Source of the DNA: Candidatus Pacearchaeota archaeon
GTDB lineage: Archaea; Nanobdellota; Nanobdellia; Pacearchaeales; GW2011-AR1
Direction of reading: 5' to 3'
NCBI GenBank assembly: GCA_017609795.1
Contig: JAFCDH010000013.1
Span: forward strand, 1 to 16,563
Length of the DNA stretch: 16,563 nucleotides
The notes below the pieces were generated by a model. That model saw only the letters and a list, made by a program, of their open reading frames with translations, made no database searches and was not told the DNA's origin. The translations under genes were made by a program, and so were the position numbers. Below, piece after piece: positions 1-6,134 of the stretch; within the stretch, counting starts at the first letter, position 1; each line of letters opens with the position of its first letter.

Positions 1-150
1 GAGAGGTTCTTTAAAACATTAGCAAATGAATTAAGTTTCTGTAAATGCCCAGATGATTTTAGAATGAGATATAATCATATTAGGCCCCATATAAGTTTAG
101 AAAAAAAGAGTCCTACAAGTGTTTATTTTGCGTTTAGTAAGTTGTTTTAA
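1..150 (+). CDS. C-terminal fragment of a DDE (IS3/IS481-type) transposase
   Basis: The reading frame is open from the left edge to a TAA at 148-150 and gives 49 residues beginning ERFFKTLANEL. It contains YNHIRPHISLEKKSPTSVY. The spacing ERF(F)KTL followed by YN-x-x-RPH-x-SL-x-x-x-x-P is the signature of the end of the rve/DDE integrase core in IS3- and IS481-like transposases. The first Glu in the window is probably the third catalytic acidic residue. The rest of the gene lies outside the window, so I cannot tell whether the element is intact. It is the only clear mobile-element gene here, and it sits beside the gene-poor, decayed strip at 1400-2100. Identification as a DDE transposase is firm; the exact IS family is inferred from the motif. 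Confidence 0.8.
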   Translation, partial: ERFFKTLANELSFCKCPDDFRMRYNHIRPHISLEKKSPTSVYFAFSKLF

Positions 151-179
151 GGGGGTGACAAATGTCTATAGGAAGCACA
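151..179 (+). mobile_element. Candidate right end of the insertion sequence
   Basis: Directly after the transposase stop comes gggggtgacaaatgtc and then a segment ending in ...gcaca. IS3/IS481 elements usually begin with TG and end with CA and carry their right terminal repeat just past the transposase gene, so this is where the end should lie. The left end is outside the window, so the terminal repeat cannot be matched and no target-site duplication can be shown. Confidence 0.3.
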
Positions 180-213
180 CTCTTTTGTTAATTTTTAATC
201 AATATCTCTATGT

Positions 214-229
214 TTATAAGATACTAGTT
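214..229 (-). repeat. Partial copy (A) of the cluster-wide intergenic element, TATA-like box only
   Basis: The plus strand reads ttataagatactagtt, one base different from the 16-mer found at 5276-5291 and 6657-6672. It lies 7 bp past the stop codon of the tyrosine-rich gene, as the other copies lie shortly after a minus-strand stop. The conserved core of the other copies is not seen here. The sequence to the left is transposon, so the insertion may have cut the element off from the gene it once served. Confidence 0.4.
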
Positions 230-236
230 AGTTTTT

Positions 237-743
237 TTAATAATATTCCTTATAAAGAGAATAATGCCAAGGAAGTGGTCTAATTATAACTTCATTATTT
301 TCATCTTCTTCATAATCTCTATATCTTCTACCTCCATAATCTCTATATCTTCCAGAAACATAATAAGGAATTTCATAATCTGATTCAATTTCTGTTTTTT
401 CAAATATAGTTGTTTTAATATTTTCATACCCATATCTATTCTCATAATCATATTCTATTACCCTGCTATATTCTTCAACATCATTATAATATTCTCTTTC
501 TTTAGATCTTCTATATCTGCTTGTTCTTGGATTATAATCATAATAATCTCTGTAATAATAATCCCTAACAGGATAATATTTACCATGATAGTAATATCCA
601 TCATCATAATTTCTATAATTATTAAAATATTTACTATCATCACAATCATGATAATATCCATCATAGCCTCTGCATAATCCAGCAGAAATAAAACTTATAG
701 ATAAAAAAAAGATTAACAAAAATGAGAAGATTAGTTTTTTCAT
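237..743 (-). CDS. Secreted tyrosine-rich low-complexity protein
   Basis: The 168-residue protein starts with a clear Sec-type signal: MKK, then a hydrophobic core LIFSFLLIFFLSISFISA, with likely cleavage near residue 21. The mature part has about 36 tyrosines in roughly 147 residues, with many Arg, Asp, Asn and Glu and few hydrophobic residues. A short internal repeat GRYRDYGGRRYRDYEE lies near residues 131-146. Two cysteines occur just after the signal. I recognise no family. The composition suggests an extracytoplasmic, largely disordered or beta-aggregating protein, possibly on the cell surface or in its envelope, but no function can be read from it. The ATG at 741-743 has an AT-rich TATA-like stretch about 25 bases upstream and no Shine-Dalgarno, so the transcript may be leaderless. 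The low-complexity DNA also opens a shorter frame at 458-664, which I regard as a by-product. Confidence 0.7.
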   Translation of the reverse strand: MKKLIFSFLLIFFLSISFISAGLCRGYDGYYHDCDDSKYFNNYRNYDDGYYYHGKYYPVRDYYYRDYYDYNPRTSRYRRSKEREYYNDVEEYSRVIEYDYENRYGYENIKTTIFEKTEIESDYEIPYYVSGRYRDYGGRRYRDYEEDENNEVIIRPLPWHYSLYKEYY

Positions 744-757
744 TAAAAATACAAGAA

Positions 758-770
758 TAAATATTATTTA
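758..770 (-). promoter_or_regulatory. TATA-like box for the tyrosine-rich gene
   Basis: On the plus strand taaatattattta lies centred about 22-25 bases upstream of the ATG at 743. That is the spacing expected of an archaeal TATA box feeding a leaderless or nearly leaderless mRNA. The region is AT-rich throughout, so chance matches are easy. Confidence 0.3.
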
Positions 771-851
771 AGGATTATTGAGATAGGATATAATAACTAA
801 TACTGAGATTTTAACTTAAAGTTTCATAGAGATTTCAAAATCAAAAAAATT

Positions 852-1103
852 TTACTTATAAACTCGTCCTCTATCCCCCATATTTATTACATAGATAACT
901 AATTCCTGATCTTTAATTTTATAAATAATTCTATAATTATCTTGTCTTAATCTCCATAATCCTCTTAAATTTCCAGTTAAAGGTTTTCCAATTCTAGAAT
1001 TATCTTTTAATTTATCAATTTTTTTTAATATCCTTTCTTGAGAATCTTTATCTAAATTTTTTAGAAATCTTTTTGCAGGATTTCTAAAGATTATCTCATA
1101 CAT
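852..1103 (-). CDS. RelE/ParE-superfamily toxin
   Basis: The 83-residue protein has the compact RelE/ParE layout. An N-terminal strand MYEIIFRNPAKRFLKNL leads into a helical pair, then GKPLTGNLRGLWRLR, then the strands DNYRIIYKI and LVIYVINMGDRGRVYK. The order G-K-P-L-x-G-x-L-x-G-L-W-R-L-R followed by YRIIY is typical of archaeal and bacterial RelE-like mRNA interferases, which act on translating ribosomes. Length is normal for the family. The start codon lies one base after the stop of the antitoxin gene (TAA-A-ATG), so the two are translationally coupled. RelE versus ParE cannot be decided by eye, so the cellular target is inferred. Confidence 0.85.
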   Translation of the reverse strand: MYEIIFRNPAKRFLKNLDKDSQERILKKIDKLKDNSRIGKPLTGNLRGLWRLRQDNYRIIYKIKDQELVIYVINMGDRGRVYK

Positions 1104-1104
1104 T

Positions 1105-1371
1105 TTAAAACCCCATTTCTTTTTTTAAATCCTCTAAAGAGGTTCCTTTTTCTCCTTTATTTTCTTCTTCTAATGCTTCTTTTATCCCTCTCATTAATTC
1201 TGGGTCTGATAAAACTTCTATAGTTGCAATTAAACTTTCATTATCTACAGAATTTAAAGCACAATTTTCAAGAATTCTTTGAATAAGAGCATTGTAACTT
1301 TCTCTATGATGTATTTTTAATTCATCTAGTTTTTCTTTTAAATCTTCATTTATTTGTATAGTAGTTGCCAT
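1105..1371 (-). CDS. RelB-like antitoxin of the RelE-type cassette
   Basis: From the ATG at 1369-1371 the protein has 88 residues and begins MATTIQINEDLKEKLDELK, a short strand then helix as in ribbon-helix-helix antitoxin DNA-binding ends. This is followed by HHRESYNALIQRILE and a charged, probably flexible C-terminus ending LEDLKKEMGF that would wrap the toxin. An upstream in-frame ATG at 1404 would add MFKYYSYLYLA, but it falls inside the TATA box, so I reject it. The toxin follows after one base. The antitoxin should bind and neutralise the toxin and repress the pair; that is family knowledge, not seen directly. Confidence 0.75.
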   Translation of the reverse strand: MATTIQINEDLKEKLDELKIHHRESYNALIQRILENCALNSVDNESLIATIEVLSDPELMRGIKEALEEENKGEKGTSLEDLKKEMGF

Positions 1372-1402
1372 AGCTAGATATAAGTAGCTATAGTATTTAA
1401 AC
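1371..1402 (-). promoter_or_regulatory. Promoter and probable operator of the RelB/RelE-type pair
   Basis: The plus strand carries tatttaaac at 1393-1401, a TATA-type box reading GTTTAAATA on the minus strand. It is about 25 bases before the ATG at 1371, which predicts a leaderless transcript. Between box and start are two copies of the self-complementary hexamer TAGCTA, at 1371-1376 and 1385-1390. That pair is a natural candidate for the autorepression site of a ribbon-helix-helix antitoxin. Confidence 0.45.
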
Positions 1403-1410
1403 ATACCTAT

Positions 1411-1632
1411 TTATCTTCTATTATTAATAAAACTCAACCCACCCATTTTCTTTACAATCCTATAACTTAAAATAAAATATTCTCCTGCTTTATAAATATT
1501 ATTTTCTTCTGCATATTCTCTTGCTATTTCCTTAGCACATCTATTAGCTTCAGCAAGTTTATCAATATTTTTAGACTATTTAAGAGTTTTTTTAAGATTT
1601 ATCAAACAAAGTCCTTCTATATGGAGAGTCAT
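1411..1632 (-). pseudogene. Decayed small gene with one internal stop
   Basis: Reading from the ATG at 1630-1632 gives MTLHIEGLCLINLKKTLK, a TAG at 1576-1578, and then in the same frame SKNIDKLAEANRCAKEIAREY and on to GGLSFINNRR before TAA at 1411-1413. The 54 codons after the TAG have coding-like composition (amphipathic, Glu/Lys/Ala-rich, probably helical), so a single point mutation in a 73-residue gene is the simplest reading. No family recognised. It lies just upstream of the RelB/RelE-type pair and downstream of a second broken gene, which suggests the whole strip is decaying. Confidence 0.5.
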
Positions 1633-1649
1633 TTTTTATAAAAACAATT

Positions 1650-2089
1650 TTATTTATGGTCACTTCCACAAGAACAACCATAATTTATTGAGTCAACATA
1701 AAATTTTTTTTGAAAGTTAATTATATCTTGATTGAGTTCATTAGAACGAAAACCAATTACTTTTTTAAGCATGTATAAGCACAATAATTATAGCCTCCTT
1801 CTATATCAGAATGAGATATTCCATCAATATCAACCCCTCATTTTTTTATATCTATATAAAAAGTTCTTATTTCAGGAGAATATCTAACTTTAAATTCATT
1901 GATTTTCACTTCTTTTCCTTTATAAGATAAATCAATTTTTTCCAAAACATCTTTAAATCCTTGAGAAACAATATCTGTTAATTTTGAAATCTCTTTATCA
2001 AATCCCTCCCAGATTTTATCTTACTCTCGTTTCCTTGTATGATAAGACACATTAACTCTTGCTATTTTATCGAAGAATTTTTCATCCAT
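1650..2089 (-). pseudogene. Decayed gene with two in-frame stops and a frameshift
   Basis: From the ATG at 2087-2089 one frame stays coding-like for over 100 codons: MDEKFFDKIARVNVSYHTRK, then TAA (2021-2023), then DKIWEGFDKEISKLTDIVSQ and on to YSPEIRTFYIDIKK, then TGA (1838-1840), then GVDIDGISHSDIEGGYNYCA. At a run of six T on the plus strand (1761-1766) the frame shifts and continues VIGFRSNELNQDIINFQKKF to YGCSCGSDHK and TAA at 1650-1652. Repaired, it would be about 146 residues with a Cys-containing tail. I recognise no domain. Three independent lesions of different kinds make it a pseudogene rather than a recoded gene. Confidence 0.55.
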
Positions 2090-2144
2090 AAAAAATATAA
2101 TTTTAATTAGTTTAAAAGAATTATTGCACTCTATTCACCAACTC

Positions 2145-2456
2145 TCAAACCATAACTTTTTCAATAGATGCCTCAGATAATTTCATATCTATAATAAACA
2201 ATGCTTTAGCAATAGGATTATCTAAATCTATTTTATATAATTTGCTTTTTCCTATTTTTCTTGTTTCCATAATTATCCCCTGTTTTAATAATTTAGGTAA
2301 AAGGTCTATTAATGTAGTGTAAGCAACATTACTCCCTTCTGCTATTTGGGGTAAAGAAAAATCATGGGCAAGATTATCCATTAAAAAATCTAAGATTCTC
2401 ATTTTAGGATTATCACCTAAATATTGCAAGAAGAATGATTGTGATGTTTTTTCCAT
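2145..2456 (-). CDS. Winged-helix transcriptional regulator
   Basis: The 103-residue protein begins with YLGDNPKMRILDFLMDN and continues with FSLPQIAEGSNVAYTTLIDLLPKLLKQGIIMETRKIGKSKLYKIDLDNPIA. This is the order helix 1, helix 2, recognition helix (residues about 46-60), then a beta-wing (TRKIGKSKLYKI), as in small archaeal ArsR/MarR/TrmB-like winged helices. The C-terminal helix ALFIIDMKLSEASIEK may dimerise. There is no visible ligand domain, so it may respond through a partner or simply repress its own promoter. It reads away from the small plus-strand gene at 2652, so the shared 195-bp gap could be its target. DNA-binding role is confident, target genes are not known. Confidence 0.8.
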   Translation of the reverse strand: MEKTSQSFFLQYLGDNPKMRILDFLMDNLAHDFSLPQIAEGSNVAYTTLIDLLPKLLKQGIIMETRKIGKSKLYKIDLDNPIAKALFIIDMKLSEASIEKVMV

Positions 2457-2463
2457 TTCATCT

Positions 2464-2518
2464 AATCACCACCTTTTTAATTTTCATATTGATATTAAGA
2501 AATTATCCTTTATAAAGG
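2464..2518 (-). promoter_or_regulatory. Promoter, palindromic TATA box and strong ribosome binding site for the winged-helix gene
   Basis: CCTTTATAAAGG at 2507-2518 is a perfect 12-bp palindrome containing a TATA box. On the minus strand it would start transcription near 2485. Downstream the leader contains GGTGGTGAT, a near-complete match to the 3' end of archaeal 16S rRNA, 8 bases before the ATG at 2456. This is one of the few strong Shine-Dalgarno sites in the window. The palindrome could double as the regulator's own operator. Confidence 0.5.
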
Positions 2519-2584
2519 TTTCTATATTTTAACCATCCCATATTTAATTTATTCAAAAAATATAGTAATTACGAAAAACAAAAG

Positions 2585-2647
2585 ATTTAAATACTCTAGT
2601 TTGCTGTAAAAATCAATTAAAAAGTTATAACTACAAAAAGAAGTGAT
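2585..2647 (+). promoter_or_regulatory. TATA box and ribosome binding site for the plus-strand small gene
   Basis: atttaaata at 2585-2593 is a TATA-type box predicting a start near 2615. GTGAT at 2643-2647 matches the anti-Shine-Dalgarno and sits four bases before the ATG at 2652-2654. This is why I place the start there and read the GTG at 2643 as part of the ribosome binding site. Confidence 0.4.
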
Positions 2648-2651
2648 AATA

Positions 2652-2939
2652 ATGCAAGATGAAGAAAATAAATATTTATTAGCAGAGTTGTTATTTAAAT
2701 TATATCGAAAAGGAATTTGGGGGGAAAGACATACGCCCCTTAAAAATCTATATCATCTGACAAATAAGATGATAATAAAAGATTCTGAAAAAGCAGTTAG
2801 GAGATTAAGTAATCTTGGTTGGATTCAACTTAAAAAATCAACTGGAGAAATACACATAAGCTTAAATTCACATAAAAAAAAGGAAATAAGAAATTTTATT
2901 CTTAATGTTTTAAAAATAAATCCTGAGTTCTTAAAATAA
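2652..2939 (+). CDS. Small conserved-looking protein, possible winged helix
   Basis: The protein has 95 residues from the ATG at 2652: MQDEENKYLLAELLFKLYRK, then GIWGERHTPLKNLYHLTNKM, then KDSEKAVRRLSNLGWIQLKKSTGEIHISLN and a basic tail. Two helices, a helix resembling a recognition helix (KAVRRLSNLGW) and a hairpin (IQLKKSTGEIHISL) fit a winged-helix fold, but this is a shape argument only. It is divergent from the winged-helix gene at 2145-2456. Its TAA is immediately followed by the EF-2 stop codon on the other strand, with no spacer, so transcription of the two converges head-on. Function unknown; nucleic-acid binding is plausible. Confidence 0.65.
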   Translation: MQDEENKYLLAELLFKLYRKGIWGERHTPLKNLYHLTNKMIIKDSEKAVRRLSNLGWIQLKKSTGEIHISLNSHKKKEIRNFILNVLKINPEFLK

Positions 2940-5129
2940 TCATTCATTCTCTTTCAAACCTTTTCTATCTCTTAATCTTTTAATAACTTCAGGTTGGATG
3001 TTTGCAGGAACTCTTTCAAAGGTTTGGTCTACCATACTAAATGTTCCTCTTCCTTCTGTTGCACTTCTTACATCTGAAGCTAAACCAATCATTTCTGCAA
3101 CAGGAAGTTTAATTCTCATTGAAAAATGCCCTGTTTTTTGCTCAACATTAATAATTTGTCCTCTTTTACCTTGGAATAATTTAGTTAAATCTCCCATAAA
3201 TTCTAAAGGTCCTTCAACTAAAAGAGTTTGAACAGGCTCAAATAATACAGGGGTAGCAGAATTAATAGACATTCTAATAGCGTCTCTCATAGCAGGATAT
3301 ACCTGAGCAGGTCCTCTATGAATAGCATCTTCATGAAGTTTAATATCAACTAAACATACTTTTAATTTCATACAAGGTTCTCGAGTTAAAACACCTGCAT
3401 CAATAACTTGTTCAAAACCATCCATAACCATATCAAGAACTTCTCCAATATGAACCTCTCCCTTAGTTTTATCTAAAAATGCACATTGTTTGTAAACATG
3501 TTTATATTTTCGAGCTTCATCATTTGAAACACCACACTCATTTAATTTTTTCCATAATTCTTCATCTTTCTTTTTTCTCCTTCCTTCATAAATTTCTCCT
3601 TTTTTCATAGCTTTATAAACTTCATCTTCTAAAGGTTCAACTTCAATAAAAAACATATTATGCTTATTTGGAGATTTTCCTTCACCAGTTCTACCTTTTT
3701 TCATAACTGTTTCTCTATAAACAACAATTGGCTCAGAAGTTTTAACTTCAACTCCTTTTTCTGTTTTAATCCTGTTTTCAATAATTTCTAAATGTAATTC
3801 TCCCATTCCACTCATTAAATTCTCTCCTGTTTCTTCATTAATTTCAATCTTTAAAGTTGGGTCTTCTTTTCCAACTTTTTTTAACACTTCAATCAATTTT
3901 GGCAAATCCTGAGGTTTAGGAACACTAATAGATTTTGTAATTACTGGTTCAAAAATATGTTTAATATTTTCAAATGCTTCTTCAGGTTTTGCGGTTATTG
4001 TTTCACCTGCTTCAGAAACAATACCAGAAATAGCAAGAACATTCCCAGCAGGAACTTCTTCAACTTGTTCTGGCCTTATACCATTATAAACTAATATTTG
4101 TTGAATTTTTTCTTTCTTTTTATCTGTATTAAGATAAACTTCCATTCCTGTTTTTAAACTTCCTGAAAACAATCTTCCTGCACAAATCTCTTTTCCACTT
4201 CTAGGATCAATAACAATATTTGTAATAACAAAGGCAGGTTCTGCTTTTGGGTCACAATCTACTAATCCCTTACCAAAATCTGATTTAACATCCCCATGCC
4301 AAATTTTTGGAATTCTATATTTTTGAGCTTCAATAGGATTTGGTAAGTGTTTAATAACCATATCTAATAAAACTTCATGAACAGGAGCATTTTCCCAAAC
4401 CCATTTTTCTCTATCATCTTTTTTCTTGCTATAAATATCAATAATATCTTTAAAACTAACTGCTTTTTTTTTCATATAAGGGATAGACATTGCCCAATTA
4501 TCCCTTGCACTTCCAAAAGCAACACTTCCATCAGCAACACTTACTTTCCATTTTTCTCTATACTCTTTTTCAGCAATTTGCTCAATTAATAAATTAAAAT
4601 CATCAATAATCTTAACAAATTTCTTTTGCATTTCTTCTGGCCCTAGTTTTAATTCTTTAATTAATCTATCTGTTTTATTAATAAAAAGAACAGGTTTAAC
4701 ACGCTCTCGCAAAGCTTGTTTAATAACAGTTTCTGTTTGTGGCATAATTCCTTCTACTGCACAAACTAAAACAATTGTGCCATCAATAGCTCTCATAGCT
4801 CTTGTGACATTACCAGAAAAATCAACATGCCCAGGAGTATCAATTAAATTAATCAAATATTCTTCCTTATCAAACTCATGAACCATAGAAACATTTGCAG
4901 CATCAACAGTTAATAATCTCTCTTGTTCATCAGCATGTTGCCAAGTTGCCATTCCACCTTCAAGCTCACCAGCAAGTTTCTCAGCCATAAGTCCTGCAGC
5001 AGCTAATAAATTATCAGTTAAAGCTGTTTTTCCATGATGTATGTGCGCAGATGTAGCTATATTTCTAATATTTTCTCTATTTTTAACTAATCTTTCTATT
5101 TTATGTATTGATGTTTCTTTTTTTGCCAT
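2940..5129 (-). CDS. fusA: Translation elongation factor 2 (EF-2), GTPase
   Basis: The 729-residue protein has the full archaeal EF-2 length and order: GTPase domain to about residue 220, domain II, the GELHLEI segment of domain III, domain IV, and a C-terminal domain ending near GRGTFSMVDQTFERVP. It drives translocation of tRNA and mRNA on the ribosome. GTPase motifs are AHIHHGKT (28-35), DTPGH (97-101) and NKTD (151-154). The domain IV tip reads KLHEDAIHRGPAQ, with His604 placed to carry diphthamide, so the diphthamide pathway is expected elsewhere. Two motifs are unusual: the P-loop has His where AHIDHGKT is usual, and switch I reads ERLLTV instead of ERGITI, although its Thr74 is kept. 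It is the last gene of the cluster. An upstream 19-codon frame ends one base before its ATG. Confidence 0.97.
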   Translation of the reverse strand: MAKKETSIHKIERLVKNRENIRNIATSAHIHHGKTALTDNLLAAAGLMAEKLAGELEGGMATWQHADEQERLLTVDAANVSMVHEFDKEEYLINLIDTPGHVDFSGNVTRAMRAIDGTIVLVCAVEGIMPQTETVIKQALRERVKPVLFINKTDRLIKELKLGPEEMQKKFVKIIDDFNLLIEQIAEKEYREKWKVSVADGSVAFGSARDNWAMSIPYMKKKAVSFKDIIDIYSKKKDDREKWVWENAPVHEVLLDMVIKHLPNPIEAQKYRIPKIWHGDVKSDFGKGLVDCDPKAEPAFVITNIVIDPRSGKEICAGRLFSGSLKTGMEVYLNTDKKKEKIQQILVYNGIRPEQVEEVPAGNVLAISGIVSEAGETITAKPEEAFENIKHIFEPVITKSISVPKPQDLPKLIEVLKKVGKEDPTLKIEINEETGENLMSGMGELHLEIIENRIKTEKGVEVKTSEPIVVYRETVMKKGRTGEGKSPNKHNMFFIEVEPLEDEVYKAMKKGEIYEGRRKKKDEELWKKLNECGVSNDEARKYKHVYKQCAFLDKTKGEVHIGEVLDMVMDGFEQVIDAGVLTREPCMKLKVCLVDIKLHEDAIHRGPAQVYPAMRDAIRMSINSATPVLFEPVQTLLVEGPLEFMGDLTKLFQGKRGQIINVEQKTGHFSMRIKLPVAEMIGLASDVRSATEGRGTFSMVDQTFERVPANIQPEVIKRLRDRKGLKENE

Positions 5130-5130
5130 T

Positions 5131-5190
5131 TTATTGTTTTATATCTCCTAAAATGGCAAGCTTGAAATTTTTAATTTCATTGTTTGCCAT
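5131..5190 (-). CDS. Possible 19-codon leader ORF coupled to EF-2
   Basis: ATG at 5188-5190 opens MANNEIKNFKLAILGDIKQ and ends in TAA at 5131-5133, with one base before the EF-2 ATG (TAA-A-ATG). The same junction joins other gene pairs in this window. A GGAG stretch inside it (about 5145-5148) could act as ribosome binding site for EF-2. Such a short frame could occur by chance in AT-rich DNA. The exact junction and the hairpin it overlaps make a regulatory leader peptide possible. Confidence 0.3.
   Translation of the reverse strand: MANNEIKNFKLAILGDIKQ
5153..5190 (-). other. Hairpin in the EF-2 leader
   Basis: ATGGCAA (5153-5159 on the plus strand) pairs with TTGCCAT (5184-5190). Inside lies a second stem, gaaatt (164-169) with aatttc (173-178) around a TTT loop. 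The inner 15-base motif GAAATTAAAAATTTC (minus strand) also occurs twice in the nusA leader. In the mRNA the hairpin would end about 24 bases before the EF-2 start. Confidence 0.5.
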
Positions 5191-5192
5191 GT

Positions 5193-5291
5193 TTATATTA
5201 TTTTCTGGAATCTTATTAAATCTTTAATTTACACTCTTCTGATTACTTAATCTTCGCAGGGTATCTCTTAATATTTTATAAGATATTAGTT
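5193..5291 (-). repeat. Intergenic element copy B (between rps7 and EF-2)
   Basis: Read in the gene direction, the element starts shortly after the rps7 stop with AACTAATATCTTATAA (5276-5291), a TATA-like box. It continues through a purine-rich stretch and AGATTAAGTAATCAG (5239-5253, weak match to the core) and ends with ATTCCAGAAAATAATATAA (5193-5211). The first 16 bases are identical to copy C (6657-6672) and the last 19 to 6570-6588. It may contain the EF-2 promoter. Confidence 0.6.
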
Positions 5292-5310
5292 TAATTATCT
5301 ATCTTCCATT

Positions 5311-5952
5311 TTACCGCGCACTATCAGCTTGCTTTTCTGAGTCATTTTTTTTAGCCATAACATATGAATCAGATTCTTTATTATAGGCTTTAATTATCTC
5401 ATTTGCTAGAGCTTGTTCTATTTTTGTTTTTTTATTAAATGATTTATCATAACTTCCTTGTACCATATGTCTTAAAGTCATTGTTACTCTCCTTAATGGA
5501 GAAATATCAACTGCTTGAGGATATCTTGCTCCACCATATTCAATAACTGTAACTCCATCTCTTGGAGCTGCGTTTTCAATTGCAGTTACAAGAACTTGGA
5601 TAGGGTTTTGTTTTGTTTTTTGTTCAATAATTTTTAAACAATCTAAAACAATCCTCATGTTTTGAGAATATTTCCCTGTTTTCCAACTTGTTTGTATTTT
5701 ATGCTTTTTTCCTCTATGTCCTGGAACTGCAATTAAATTTGCAAACACTTCAATTAAATTAATTTTTCCTTTTCCAAACTTTTCCCTAATTCTTCCATGA
5801 CTTTTAATAACAAGTTTTGGATTAAGATTAATATATCTCCTCATTCCAGGGTCTTCTACTTTAATATCAGAAACATCATATAAATCAAAGAGTTTAAACT
5901 GGTTTTGTTTTTGCTGAGCTTCTATTTCTTCTATTTGTGTTGTTTGTTGCAT
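5311..5952 (-). CDS. rps7: Ribosomal protein uS7 (S7)
   Basis: The 213-residue protein binds 16S rRNA in the head of the small subunit and nucleates its assembly. Family hallmarks are KSHGRIREKFGKGKINLIE, the strongly conserved NPIQVLVTAIENAAPRD, IEYGGARYPQAVDISPLRRV, and the basic tail ending SEKQADSAR. An in-frame ATG at 5976 would add eight residues but overlap the preceding small ORF. I chose the ATG at 5950-5952 because it follows that ORF's stop by one base (TAA-A-ATG), the junction used repeatedly here. The N-terminal 25-30 residues, rich in Gln, are lineage-specific. It belongs to the rps12-ORF59-rps7 unit. Confidence 0.95.
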   Translation of the reverse strand: MQQTTQIEEIEAQQKQNQFKLFDLYDVSDIKVEDPGMRRYINLNPKLVIKSHGRIREKFGKGKINLIEVFANLIAVPGHRGKKHKIQTSWKTGKYSQNMRIVLDCLKIIEQKTKQNPIQVLVTAIENAAPRDGVTVIEYGGARYPQAVDISPLRRVTMTLRHMVQGSYDKSFNKKTKIEQALANEIIKAYNKESDSYVMAKKNDSEKQADSAR

Positions 5953-5953
5953 T

Positions 5954-6133
5954 TTATATTTTAATTTTTTGTTCATTAAATTTATGTTCAGATATAATCT
6001 CTCCTGTTTTATTGTTTATTAAACTTATTCTTCCTACTTTGTTTTCATCTGTTTCCCAAACACTATAGCTAATTCCTTTATTAAGTTTTTGATATTCTAT
6101 TACAGATTCAAGTGTTTGATATCTATCCTGCAT
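5954..6133 (-). CDS. Unknown 59-residue protein between S12 and S7
   Basis: From the ATG at 6131-6133 the protein is MQDRYQTLESVIEYQKLNKG and continues YSVWETDENKVGRISLINNKTGEIISEHKFNEQKIKI. A short helix is followed by what look like three or four strands with turn motifs (ETDENK, NNKTGE), so a small beta domain is likely. I recognise no family. The start is set by AAGGAGATGAA just upstream, a ribosome binding site that also contains the rps12 stop. An upstream ATG at 6154 would overlap rps12. It is one base from both neighbours, so it is almost certainly co-translated with S12 and S7. That suggests a ribosome-related role, but this is context only. Confidence 0.65.
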   Translation of the reverse strand: MQDRYQTLESVIEYQKLNKGISYSVWETDENKVGRISLINNKTGEIISEHKFNEQKIKI

Positions 6134-6134
6134 T

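Noticed and set aside
458..664. Minus-strand 68-codon frame rich in Met and Ile
   Set aside because: It lies inside the tyrosine-rich gene in another frame. Its composition is what the repeated TAT/ATG codons give when shifted.
1838..1840. In-frame TGA as a reassigned or selenocysteine codon
   Set aside because: The same gene also has an in-frame TAA and a frameshift, and intact neighbours such as rps12 and EF-2 end with TGA as a normal stop.
2998..4589. Plus-strand frames antisense to EF-2
   Set aside because: Shadows of a strongly conserved gene on the other strand, with no protein-like motifs. The same holds for 6112-6300, 10804-11076 and 16208-16396.
5953..5976. Longer S7 start at 5976
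   Set aside because: It overlaps the upstream ORF by 23 bases, while the ATG at 5952 gives the one-base junction used elsewhere here.
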